From RHLJ01 sp963974345 (GTDB lineage: Bacteria > Bacteroidota > Rhodothermia > Balneolales > Balneolaceae): a stretch of 64,000 bases of DNA. Below, piece after piece: positions 1 to 7,411 of this stretch. The position numbers and the translations under genes were made by a program. The notes beneath the pieces were generated by a model. That model did not search any database. It worked only from the letters and a program-made list of their open reading frames with translations, and was not told the origin of the DNA. Every line of letters begins with the position of its first letter. The first letter of the stretch is position 1. The DNA lies in contig CAXBBW010000012.1 in assembly GCA_963974345.1 (NCBI GenBank), positions 62,001 through 126,000 of the forward strand, written 5' to 3'.

Positions 1-55
1 CATCGAGGTACCACTGTGAATAATCTTGTTCTCTTTTTGTAATCTTTTGTGCCAT
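1..55 (-). CDS. proS: Prolyl-tRNA synthetase, N-terminal fragment cut by the window edge
   Basis: Only the first 18 codons are inside the window, read leftward from an ATG at 55. They give MAQKITKREQDYSQWYLD, which matches the conserved start of the archaeal/eukaryote-like class of prolyl-tRNA synthetase (family knowledge: KxxDYSQWYxDV...). That enzyme charges tRNA-Pro with proline in the cytoplasm. The gene is divergent from the tRNA-Met gene about 135 bp away. The assignment rests on one short motif, so it is likely rather than certain. Confidence 0.72.
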   Translation of the reverse strand, partial: MAQKITKREQDYSQWYLD

Positions 56-162
56 TATAAACTATTTACCTGCATTTAAGTGAGAAAATGAAGGTAACAA
101 ACTTACAAATGAGAATTAGAAGATTTAGGGAAAAAATTGTTACGACTATGTTCGGAAACCCT

Positions 163-170
163 TATATTTG
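163..170 (+). promoter_or_regulatory. Minus-7 promoter box for tRNA-Met
   Basis: TATATTTG fits the Bacteroidota primary-sigma minus-7 consensus TAnnTTTG and lies 21 bases before the first base of tRNA-Met. A TTG at 137-139 is a possible minus-33 element, though its 23-base spacing is slightly long. The same box, letter for letter, precedes the tRNA-Ser gene at 61254. Confidence 0.55.
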
Positions 171-191
171 GTGCTCTTTGCGAAAAGACAT

Positions 192-265
192 GGCGTGGTA
201 GCTCAGATGGTTAGAGCGCACGACTCATAATCGTGAGGTCGACGGTTCAATTCCGTCCCACGCTA
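192..265 (+). tRNA. tRNA-Met (anticodon CAT)
   Basis: The cloverleaf folds fully by eye. The acceptor stem is GGCGTGG with CCACGCT (first pair G-T) and the discriminator base is A. The D arm is GCTC/GAGC, the anticodon stem CACGA/TCGTG with loop CTCATAA, and the T arm GACGG/CCGTC with TTCAATT. The anticodon CAT could also belong to initiator or Ile2 tRNA. The anticodon stem lacks the three G-C pairs of initiators and the first acceptor pair is not mismatched, so elongator Met is preferred. No CCA is encoded. Confidence 0.93.
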
Positions 266-270
266 CAGAA

Positions 271-306
271 AGCTCAACTTGGAAACAGGTTGGGCTTTTT
301 TTATTT
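271..306 (+). terminator. Rho-independent terminator after tRNA-Met
   Basis: AGCTCAACTT, a short GGAAAC loop and AGGTTGGGCT form a stem with one wobble, followed by a run of T. It ends the tRNA transcript before the promoter of the next gene. Confidence 0.8.
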
Positions 307-313
307 CTATGTA

Positions 314-344
314 TTTGATTTACCTTTACTATCAAATAATTTTG
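314..344 (+). promoter_or_regulatory. Bacteroidota-type promoter of the BspA-like gene
   Basis: TTTG at 314-317, a 19-base spacer and TAATTTTG at 337-344 match the minus-33 TTTG / minus-7 TAnnTTTG consensus of Bacteroidota with the usual spacing. Transcription would start near 350, leaving a leader of about 20 bases before the ATG at 373. Confidence 0.6.
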
Positions 345-372
345 TTAAGTTTTTGAAAAATTTAGGTCAGAG

Positions 373-1584
373 ATGAAAAAAATAATAGTCCTATTTCTGT
401 TTTTAGTTCTAGTACTAAACTCAAGATTAGTAAATGCCCAAGGCAATTTCCAACTCCATGAAAACGGAGTTACGATAACCTGCGATGGAGCTAATCCTGG
501 AGAAACTGGAGAAGTGGGTGGGGTTACTTACACCGCTGTAGACCGAGAGTTACTAATCCAAAAAAGAGATGCTGGAGATGATTTAACGAAGGTTTGTACT
601 TCTCTAGTGAACGATATGCATTATATGCTTCCTGATTCTACATCTAATCCCAATATTCAGAGTTGGGATGTTAGTTCTGTAGTAAGTATGGATTTCATGT
701 TTTTCGGGGCATCTAGTTTTAATAGAGACTTAAGTAGTTGGGATACTGGTTTGGTTACAAGTATGAAAGAAATGTTTCTTGGCGCCCACTCTTTCAATCA
801 GGATATCGGAAATTGGGATGTAGGTAAAGTCACAAATATGAGTTTAATGTTTGGTCATGCTACCTCTTTCAATCAGGATATTGGAAATTGGGATGTTAAT
901 TCTGTAATAAGTATGGCTAGAATGTTTTACGCAGCATCCAGTTTTAATGGTGATATATCAAATTGGAATGTTTCTTCGGTAATTGAAATGCAACAAATGT
1001 TTTATGATGCCAAAAATTTCAACCAAAATATCGGAGCTTGGGATGTCAGTTCAGTATCGTACATGGGAAATATGTTCGAAAAAGCAATTTCGTTTGATCA
1101 AAATATCGGAACTTGGGATGTGAGCTCCGTCGTTGGAATGCAACAAATGTTTAATAATGCTGAAAACTTTAATCAGAATTTAACTTCCTGGTGCGTTGAA
1201 AAAATAAAAGATGAGCCATATTATTTTTCAGATGGAAGCGCTTTACAGGATTCTTTCAAACCAATATGGGGAACTTGTGGTGGGACAGTAACATCAAACG
1301 ATGATTTAGATGATGTTCCAAAGTTTATAACAATCTTCCAAAACTACCCAAACCCTTTCAATCCAACAACTACCATAAATTTTGAACTTCCAGAAGCGGG
1401 TCGAGTTAGAATTTCGGTATATAATATGCTAGGTCAGGAGGTAGAAGTATTGGTAGATGGTTTCCTACAAGCAGGCATGCAAGCTGTAAATTTTGATGCG
1501 AGTGGACTTTCATCTGGGGTGTATTTATATAGAATGGTAACGGCAAATCAAACCTTTACTAAGCAGATGGTGTTATTGAAATAA
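373..1584 (+). CDS. BspA-like (DUF285) repeat surface protein with T9SS sorting domain
   Basis: 403 residues. A signal peptide covers about residues 1-22 (hydrophobic run ending VNAQG). Residues ~95-270 hold about seven 25-residue repeats of the type NQDIGNWDV..V..M..MF..A.SF, the lipoprotein-BspA type of DUF285 repeat seen in secreted or surface bacterial proteins. The C-terminal ~80 residues (NYPNPFNPTTTI ... LSSGVYLYRM ... KQMVLLK) are a type-A T9SS sorting domain that directs outer-membrane secretion. Function is unknown; such repeats are often adhesive. The gene is a single unit between its own promoter and terminator. At DNA level neighbouring repeats are nearly identical (around 800 and 875), suggesting recent duplication. 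Confidence 0.9.
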   Translation: MKKIIVLFLFLVLVLNSRLVNAQGNFQLHENGVTITCDGANPGETGEVGGVTYTAVDRELLIQKRDAGDDLTKVCTSLVNDMHYMLPDSTSNPNIQSWDVSSVVSMDFMFFGASSFNRDLSSWDTGLVTSMKEMFLGAHSFNQDIGNWDVGKVTNMSLMFGHATSFNQDIGNWDVNSVISMARMFYAASSFNGDISNWNVSSVIEMQQMFYDAKNFNQNIGAWDVSSVSYMGNMFEKAISFDQNIGTWDVSSVVGMQQMFNNAENFNQNLTSWCVEKIKDEPYYFSDGSALQDSFKPIWGTCGGTVTSNDDLDDVPKFITIFQNYPNPFNPTTTINFELPEAGRVRISVYNMLGQEVEVLVDGFLQAGMQAVNFDASGLSSGVYLYRMVTANQTFTKQMVLLK

Positions 1585-1608
1585 CAGCCAAACATAAGAT
1601 TATTAAAG

Positions 1609-1643
1609 AAAGCCCGATTCAGAAATGAGATGGGCTTTTTTTG
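1609..1643 (+). terminator. Terminator after the BspA-like gene
   Basis: AAGCCCG pairs with TGGGCTT around a loop of about 14 bases and is followed by seven T. The hairpin starts 24 bases after the stop codon. Confidence 0.7.
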
Positions 1644-1742
1644 TAAGTATCATTTTGTTAGTTCTACATACAATTTCATACCTTAACTAAAGTAATTCTT
1701 ATTATTTAAGAGAGTTTAAAGAGACTAAAATAGAGCTTCAAT

Positions 1743-1980
1743 ATGATTAAAATAGCCCTTCAAATTATTACGATCGTTTGTTTATCATTAATCTGGGAAA
1801 GTAACACTAAAGGTTTACAATATTCTAGGCCAACAAATAGCCATTCTTCTTGATGAAGTGAAATCTGCGGGTTCACATTCCATTAATTTTGATGCTGCTG
1901 AATTAACTTCAGGAACCTATATCTATAGTCTGAGTACTTCTTCGGGTGTCATTTCAAAGCAGATGATGCTAATCAAATAA
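1743..1980 (+). pseudogene. Relic of a T9SS-exported protein: signal peptide out of frame with sorting-domain tail
   Basis: An ATG at 1743 opens a signal-peptide-like frame (MIKIALQIITIVCLSLIWES) that stops at 1851. In another frame, directly after TAATCTGGG, the sequence reads SGKVTLKVYNILGQQIA and continues to DAAELTSGTYIYSLST ... KQMMLIK with a stop at 1978-1980. This is the last two thirds of a T9SS sorting domain. The whole passenger domain and the NYPNPFNP start of the sorting domain are missing. It looks like the two ends of a gene left after a large internal deletion, next to an intact gene of the same kind. Confidence 0.7.
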
Positions 1981-2109
1981 GGATGTTTTCAAAGCAATAA
2001 GTCGATTTTTTAAAATTCTATACTATGTCGACATTTACTAAGAAACTTATGTTCGATTACCTCGAATCAGTTTGGTACATTTGAAGGAGAATAACGAAGT
2101 TAGCAAAAA

Positions 2110-2739
2110 GTGAAAAAATCAGATCAATTTGAATTAGTTAGTCAGGCAAGGCAGGTTTTTGAGGAAGCTTCCAGAAGGTACGAAGGGTTGCTTTCCGAAC
2201 TGGATGAGACCGAACAGGTTCGAACAACCAGTCTGGCGATTACTATTTCAGATACTTTAAAGAATTTAATCAGAAAGATAAATGCATTTCAAAAAGGTTC
2301 TATTGATCTGAACAAACTTTTTGATGAATTTAATTTTGAGAAAGATATGATTTCGGGGGAACTCGAAATTCAAACCAACGCTCATGTTCAGCTAAAACGT
2401 TTTGCCAAGCGACTTCTTCAAAGCATTGAGGAGTTTATTTCTAAAACGGGCGGGAAGAGAAAAAAAATCAAACAAAGAGTGGAAAGGCAATACAGCTCGG
2501 AGCAAAAATCAAAAGCGATAGCCTATTTGCTTTGGTTTTTTGGGGGATTCGGCACATTGGGATTGCATCGGTTTTACTTGGGAAGGGTAGGAACTGGAAT
2601 AGCTTGGTTGTTTACAGGTGGGGCTTTTTTCCTTGGTGCTGCGTATGATCTTTTTGCACTATCAGGAATGGTTGAAGACCAAAATTATATGAATCAACTT
2701 AGAGAAGTGAGATTCAAAGAACTTAAAGAGCAAAACTAA
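2110..2739 (+). CDS. TM2-domain membrane protein with N-terminal coiled-coil region
   Basis: 209 residues, starting at a GTG with AAGGAG about 20 bases upstream. Residues ~1-125 are charged and helical, probably coiled coil. Residues ~138-195 form a TM2 domain: a first helix (AIAYLLWFFGGFGTLGLHRF), the short FYLGR turn and a second helix ending in YDLFALSG. TM2 domains are two-helix membrane modules whose biochemical role in bacteria is not settled. It stands alone, with no operon partner on the same strand. The domain call is firm; function is unknown. Confidence 0.8.
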   Translation: MKKSDQFELVSQARQVFEEASRRYEGLLSELDETEQVRTTSLAITISDTLKNLIRKINAFQKGSIDLNKLFDEFNFEKDMISGELEIQTNAHVQLKRFAKRLLQSIEEFISKTGGKRKKIKQRVERQYSSEQKSKAIAYLLWFFGGFGTLGLHRFYLGRVGTGIAWLFTGGAFFLGAAYDLFALSGMVEDQNYMNQLREVRFKELKEQN

Positions 2740-2742
2740 GCT

Positions 2743-2779
2743 CATAAAAAAGCCGTCCCCAAATCAATGGTCGACGGCT
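2743..2779 (-). terminator. Hairpin with T-run on the minus strand
   Basis: Read leftward, AGCCGTC ... GACGGCT encloses a 15-base loop and is followed by six T, the form of an intrinsic terminator for leftward transcription. On the plus strand no T-run follows. It would end any transcript coming from the response regulator at 3831-3193. Confidence 0.5.
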
Positions 2780-2900
2780 AATATCATCTACAGACGGCTA
2801 TTACCCCATTTGCATATACAACTTAAATTAAAGAAAGCGCTTGCTCAATAGATGCTTATACGTAATTTGACTACGTGTTTTTACGTAGTAAGTCTTTGCT

Positions 2901-3100
2901 GTACTTTTGCCATGATGCCAAAGTACCAAAAGATCAAGGCTAAGAATTATTGATGAGCTTCGATTCCACTCGCTAAATAAATTCAATGGTCTTCGTTCTT
3001 TCGAAGTATATAATAGTGTTGAGCCTGTGTGAATTTATTTCTCCTGTGGAGACGCTCATTTCATCTCAGCTTACTCCATCAATAATTCTGAGGCCGAACA
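2901..3100. repeat. Structured intergenic palindromic repeat, copy A
   Basis: This non-coding stretch fills most of the gap 2740-3192. It contains nested inverted repeats: an outer stem 2938-2955 with 3077-3095 (shared core AGAATTATTGATG), an 11-bp inner stem AAATAAATTCA (2975-2985) with TGAATTTATTT (3030-3040), and small hairpins CTTCG/CGAAG (2991-3006) and TCTCC/GGAGA (3040-3052). A diverged copy lies at 34546-34740 in the same order, with compensated stem changes. No reading frame is conserved between the copies. Confidence 0.75.
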
Positions 3101-3192
3101 TTTTACGGTTAAGACAAATATCTACTATTCCTCCATAACCCCAATGCCGGGTTTACATAGTGCCTTCTAACCTAAGACCAGAAAAAAAAGAA

Positions 3193-3831
3193 TTATACCA
3201 AGTGTTTGTTCTGAAGGGCGTATCGAACAAGTCCGGCAGTATTTTTCTGACCGAGCTTTTTTAACAAATTGGTACGATGTTTATCTACTGTACGGGGACT
3301 TATAAATAGTTTTTCAGCTATTTCAGAACTAGTCATTCCTTCAATCAGTAGCGCTAGTACCTCACGTTCTCGTCGGGTGATGTGTTTTTTTGATTTCTTT
3401 ACTCGTGCGAGTCGAAGATATTCTCTTGTCATCATTTTGGAGAATGTTTTACCAAGAAAGTTTTCACCATTGGCTACTTTTTTGGCAGCATCTAGTAATT
3501 CAATACGATGAGCTGATTTGAGAAGAAGCCCTGTTGCACCAGAATCGAGAAACTCATTTAGAATTTCATCGGTATCAACATCTCCCATAACCAAAACATT
3601 AGCTTTAGGATATTTTTCAATAATTTTATTGGCTAGTTGAATTCCGCTAATTTCAGGCATTGAAAAAGAAAGAACGCATAAATCTGGCATAACATTTTCG
3701 AATGCGGTCAAAACGAGTGCACCATTATCGATCTCGCTACAGACTTCAAATTCTTCTGAGCTGAGTATGGAGCTTAATCCATGCCGAAATATTTCGTTGC
3801 CGTCAGCAACAATAGTTTTGATTGTTCCCAT
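3193..3831 (-). CDS. NarL/LuxR-type response regulator with a degenerate receiver
   Basis: 212 residues. An N-terminal receiver-like domain spans ~1-125 and a C-terminal LuxR-type helix-turn-helix spans ~148-208 (ITRREREVLALLIEGMTSSEIAEKL.. region, then SPRTVDKHRTNLLKKLG), so it should bind DNA. The acidic pair is ADGN instead of ADDH (Gly11), and the phospho-acceptor position in PDLCVLSFSMP is Ser55 instead of Asp. Lys105 of the GxLLK motif is kept. Phosphorylation by a histidine kinase is therefore unlikely; it may be always active or respond to another signal. No kinase gene is adjacent. The DNA-binding assignment is firm and the atypical receiver is seen directly. Confidence 0.88.
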   Translation of the reverse strand: MGTIKTIVADGNEIFRHGLSSILSSEEFEVCSEIDNGALVLTAFENVMPDLCVLSFSMPEISGIQLANKIIEKYPKANVLVMGDVDTDEILNEFLDSGATGLLLKSAHRIELLDAAKKVANGENFLGKTFSKMMTREYLRLARVKKSKKHITRREREVLALLIEGMTSSEIAEKLFISPRTVDKHRTNLLKKLGQKNTAGLVRYALQNKHLV

Positions 3832-3999
3832 TTAGACCTCCCCAGGCTTAATGAGTTTCTTTCTAATTCTTTAGAAGGACTGCTAAAGTAGCTAAAAAAT
3901 TCAGTTTGGCAAAAGAATTTGTTATTCAATCCCTGAATTGACCTCCCCTCTAGGAGGATCCAAATTGGTAAGTAAATTTTAGGGAGGAATCAGAGGAAG

Positions 4000-4419
4000 T
4001 CAAAAAAGTAAATAAATACCTAGCAAAGCCTTCACTGTCCAGAGCACGGTTCGTACCCAGTTGGTATTAATTAGTGCATTTATCACAGCATCATCTTTTC
4101 CTTTAGTAAGCTTAGCATGATTTGGAACGGATAGTAAACCCGTAGCCACCCAGATCAGAATAACCAAATAAAAACCTATTCCATTTAAACTAAGATAACC
4201 GTCGTTCCACCAGAGAAGTCCTGATGTAATAATCTCAGTAATCATTACAGGCACAACTATGAAACTGATTCTTTGATTATGAAAACGATGGAAAGCCAAA
4301 AAATTCTCTTTGTCTATAAATCGAAAAGAAGGGTAGTGAACAAGCTGAATTGTCCAAATAAGTCCCATCATAAAGAGGGAAGCGAGTAGATTTAAGAGAA
4401 AAATAATGTTTAAGCTCAT
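4000..4419 (-). CDS. Small integral membrane protein, unknown function
   Basis: About 139 residues from the ATG at 4419; a longer frame reaches 4500 but adds a non-hydrophobic N-terminus that would run up against the aspS start. Four hydrophobic segments are visible: ~5-25 (IIFLLNLLASLFMMGLIW), ~50-70 (ISFIVVPVMITEIITSGLLW), ~78-98 (GIGFYLVILIWVATGLL) and ~122-138 at the C-terminus. Between the first two is a motif with HYPSF and FHRFHNQR, rich in His and Arg. It resembles families of short four-helix membrane proteins without a known role. It is divergent from aspS with about 85 bp between starts. Confidence 0.7.
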   Translation of the reverse strand: MSLNIIFLLNLLASLFMMGLIWTIQLVHYPSFRFIDKENFLAFHRFHNQRISFIVVPVMITEIITSGLLWWNDGYLSLNGIGFYLVILIWVATGLLSVPNHAKLTKGKDDAVINALINTNWVRTVLWTVKALLGIYLLF

Positions 4420-4503
4420 GGAAGCAAGCGATTCGTTTTCATAATGCGTATTTTCAACGCCTTTGAAACATAAAATATCACTCCACGATTCATCGAACAA
4501 ACA

Positions 4504-6276
4504 ATGACGTTAAAAAGAACACATACCTGTGGCGAATTAAAAGCGGAACATATTGGTCAAGAAGTTGTCCTTAATGGCTGGGTTGGACCTCGCCGAGATT
4601 TAGGCGGACTAATTTTTATCGACCTTCGAGATCGGTATGGCGTTACTCAAATTGTTTTCACGGAAACAGATGTCGAATTGCATGCAAAAGCGGAGCATTT
4701 ACGCGCTGAATATGTAATTGGAATTAAAGGAAAAGTAATTGCTCGAGGAGAAGAGAATGTTAATCCAAATTTAGTAACTGGAGCAATTGAAATCGAAGCC
4801 TCTGATTTATTGATTTACTCGGAGGCAGAGACACCTCCATTTGAGATTAAAGACGGCATTGCTACGAATGAAGAAGTTCGGTTAAGATATCGCTATTTAG
4901 ATTTACGCCGACCTGAAATGCAAGACAAACTGATGATGCGGTCAAAAGCATATCATGCTATTCGGTCTTACTATCATGACCACGATTTCGCTGAGGTTGA
5001 AACTCCGGTTTTAATGAAAAGTACTCCCGAAGGTGCTCGAGATTACTTGGTGCCTAGCCGTGTAAATGCGGGTAAGTTTTTCGCGCTTCCTCAAAGTCCT
5101 CAAACCTACAAGCAATTGTTGATGGTTTCTGGGTTTGATCGATACTTCCAGATTACGAAGTGTTTTAGAGATGAAGATTTACGAGCTGATCGACAGCCTG
5201 AATTTACTCAGGTGGATGTTGAGATGAGTTTTGTTACGGAAGAAGATATTTATGCTCATCACGAAGGGTTGATGAAAATGATCTTCAAAGAAACCATTGG
5301 TGTGGATATTGAAACACCATTTTCAAGAATGAGTTATGCCGATGCCATGAATACTTATGGTTCTGATAAACCAGATATCCGTTTTGGATTAAAGTTTGTT
5401 GATTTCTCTGAAATCGTTAAGGATGCCGAATTCAAAGTATTCTCAGGAACGGTTGCCAATGGCGGTGGTGTAGTTGGGTTTACAATCCCAGGACTTGGAA
5501 CAATGGGTCGTGGAGAAATTGATCGCTGGACAGAACGAGCCAAAAAAGAAACTGGTGCTGGTGGATTGATTTATATCAAGATGCAGGAAGATGGACCACT
5601 TTGTAGCGTTGGAAAGTTTCTTACTCCAGAAATTGTAAATGAAATGGTAGAGGCATCTGGTGCTAAAACTGGTGACATCGTCTTTTTACTGGCGGGACCA
5701 AAACCTGATGTACTTGAGCAACTAGGTCAACTTAGATTAATGGTTGGCGAAGCCTTCGATTTTATTGATGAGAATAAATTTAGCCTACTTTGGGTTACCG
5801 ACTTTCCACTATTAGAATGGGATGAAGAATCGCGCCGCTATCATGCAATGCATCATCCGTTCACTTCTCCAAAAGAAGAAGACATGGATAAGCTAGATTC
5901 TGATCCTGCTTCCGTAAATGCACGTGCGTATGATTTAGTGTTAAACGGGTCGGAGATTGGTGGTGGATCAATCAGAATTCACAACCGAAGTGTACAGCAA
6001 AAGATGTTCAAACTTCTGGGCATTGGTGATGAAGAAGCGCAAGAAAAATTCGGATTTCTTTTAGATGCATTTAAATATGGCGCTCCACCACATGGTGGAA
6101 TTGCTCTAGGTTTAGATAGAATTGTGATGCTGCTTACAGGAGCTAAAAGCTTACGCGAAGTGATAGCATTTCCTAAAAATCAAAAGGCACAAAGTATGAT
6201 GGATAATTCACCATCAGAAGTAGACGTGGAACAGTTGAATGAGCTTCATATTGCTCTTAAAAGAACATTGAAATAA
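4504..6276 (+). CDS. aspS: Aspartyl-tRNA synthetase, bacterial type
   Basis: 590 residues, the usual bacterial length. In order: an N-terminal OB-fold anticodon-binding domain (GWVGPRRDLGGLIFIDLRDR, ~25-45), the class II catalytic core with motif 1 (VETPVLMKSTPEGARDYLVP), motif 2 (ITKCFRDEDLRADRQPEFTQ), an inserted GAD domain (~290-420), and motif 3 (GGIALGLDRIVMLLTG). It charges tRNA-Asp in the cytoplasm. The genome also has gatC (52289), so some tRNA-dependent amidation takes place; whether this AspRS also charges tRNA-Asn cannot be decided by eye. The ATG at 4504 is the natural start (MTLKRTHTCGEL). Confidence 0.97.
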   Translation: MTLKRTHTCGELKAEHIGQEVVLNGWVGPRRDLGGLIFIDLRDRYGVTQIVFTETDVELHAKAEHLRAEYVIGIKGKVIARGEENVNPNLVTGAIEIEASDLLIYSEAETPPFEIKDGIATNEEVRLRYRYLDLRRPEMQDKLMMRSKAYHAIRSYYHDHDFAEVETPVLMKSTPEGARDYLVPSRVNAGKFFALPQSPQTYKQLLMVSGFDRYFQITKCFRDEDLRADRQPEFTQVDVEMSFVTEEDIYAHHEGLMKMIFKETIGVDIETPFSRMSYADAMNTYGSDKPDIRFGLKFVDFSEIVKDAEFKVFSGTVANGGGVVGFTIPGLGTMGRGEIDRWTERAKKETGAGGLIYIKMQEDGPLCSVGKFLTPEIVNEMVEASGAKTGDIVFLLAGPKPDVLEQLGQLRLMVGEAFDFIDENKFSLLWVTDFPLLEWDEESRRYHAMHHPFTSPKEEDMDKLDSDPASVNARAYDLVLNGSEIGGGSIRIHNRSVQQKMFKLLGIGDEEAQEKFGFLLDAFKYGAPPHGGIALGLDRIVMLLTGAKSLREVIAFPKNQKAQSMMDNSPSEVDVEQLNELHIALKRTLK

Positions 6277-6281
6277 TAGAT

Positions 6282-6989
6282 TTGAAAACAGCAGGTATAG
6301 ACGGTTGTAAATTAGGGTGGATTCTTATCAGTTTTGATAAAGGAGAGGAAAAATTTCAAGTTATTGAAACGAATGATGATTTGAAATCTGTTTTTGAGGA
6401 ATATGACCGTATTTTCATCGATATGCCGATTGGACTTGAAGACGAAGAATACACACGCGAATGTGATGCTTTGTTAAGAAAAGAATTAGGTGGTGAGTAT
6501 TCTTCAAGTGTTTTCAGTCCACCTATTCGCCCGGCGCTCGAAGCTCCGAGTTATGTAGAAGCGAATATGATCAGCTACGAATGGACGGAGAAAAAACTTT
6601 CTCTGCAATCTTGGAACATCACTCCAAAAATAAAAACGTTAGATATTTTTTTAAGAGAAACACCAGAGTTTAGAGAGAAGGTGTTAGAAAGTCATCCAGA
6701 ACTGTTGTTTCAAAAATTGAATGGCGGTATGATTTTTCAGAAAAAAAATCTGAAAAAAGGCATTCGTCATCGCTTAGAACTTATTAAAGAGAAAGAGCCG
6801 ATTGCCGACGATTTTTTCCGAGAGATTAAGGAAGAATGGCGCCGAAGTGAAGTTGCTGAAGACGATATTGTTGATGCAATGGCGCTCGCTTATTACGCCA
6901 AGAAATCAGAGATCGAGGGAGTTCGAACTATTCCCGCTGAAGTGAGCCACGATTCAGAAGGTCTGCCCAAAGCGATACACTTTGTTTAA
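6282..6989 (+). CDS. DUF429-family protein (predicted RNase H-like fold)
   Basis: 235 residues, starting at a TTG five bases after the aspS stop, so probably co-transcribed. The N-terminus KTAGIDGCKLGWI and the acidic motif RIFIDMPIGL around residue 45, plus a C-terminal DDIVDAMALAYYA, are hallmarks of DUF429. That family is predicted from structure to be RNase H-like and has no established substrate. The TTG is chosen because the conserved strand AGIDG must begin within a few residues of the N-terminus and no ATG is available there. The family call is good; the activity is unknown. Confidence 0.82.
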   Translation: MKTAGIDGCKLGWILISFDKGEEKFQVIETNDDLKSVFEEYDRIFIDMPIGLEDEEYTRECDALLRKELGGEYSSSVFSPPIRPALEAPSYVEANMISYEWTEKKLSLQSWNITPKIKTLDIFLRETPEFREKVLESHPELLFQKLNGGMIFQKKNLKKGIRHRLELIKEKEPIADDFFREIKEEWRRSEVAEDDIVDAMALAYYAKKSEIEGVRTIPAEVSHDSEGLPKAIHFV

Positions 6990-7411
6990 TTGACGAATAT
7001 TGAATAAAGATTTAAGAAGTAACGTAAGTTCGAAATAATAATTCATAAACCTTGTGTAATACTCTAAATTAGTCATTCCTGCAGAGGCAGGAATCTAAAA
7101 TTCACAAAAAAAGGTAGGGATTAGTCTTTGGCAAACTCAAGATTTCAGGCATACGCCGTGAAATGAATGGCTTAGGTATTTTAGAAAAAAATTAATCTCG
7201 AACTCACGATGAGTACGAATTCGTAGGTCGTCATTCAACAATCGACTATCGTTAATCTCATAGGGTTAACAAATCGCAAAGATAGATTCTTTGTATAGCA
7301 TTAGGAACGATTTTGGGCTTCGGATTGATTATTTTGTTGTGAGTTAAATAATTGTCGCTCAACGAGTAATTTAGTGTGAGCGCGGAACAAATAATTTAAA
7401 AAGAGGAAAAC
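6990..7411. other. Intergenic stretch with one palindrome, no gene seen
   Basis: This 420-base gap between the DUF429 gene and sodA holds no convincing reading frame or known RNA. It contains the hairpin described at 7072-7097 and a patch of short near-repeats around 7200-7260. The sodA promoter must lie here, but I cannot place a good minus-7 box. Confidence 0.5.
7072..7097. repeat. Short palindromic repeat unit (ATTCCTGC-AGAG-GCAGGAAT)
   Basis: A perfect 8-bp stem, ATTCCTGC with GCAGGAAT around AGAG, sits in the phrase GTCATTCCTGC...GCAGGAATCT. Sequences of this form occur as dispersed intergenic palindromes in many bacterial genomes. It is the only copy I see in this window and it has no T-run, so it is not a terminator. 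Confidence 0.5.

Noticed and set aside
650..1190. 75-bp periodic DNA repeats that could suggest a CRISPR-like or satellite array
   Set aside because: The period equals 25 codons and the repeats are in frame as BspA/DUF285 protein units; there are no unique spacers.
2743..2779. Terminator for the TM2 gene on the plus strand
   Set aside because: The hairpin is followed by AATATC rather than a T-run on the plus strand; the T-run is on the minus strand only.
6990..7411. Possible structural RNA (RNase P RNA, 6S or tmRNA) in the gap before sodA
   Set aside because: None of their conserved segments is visible; only one short palindrome is present.
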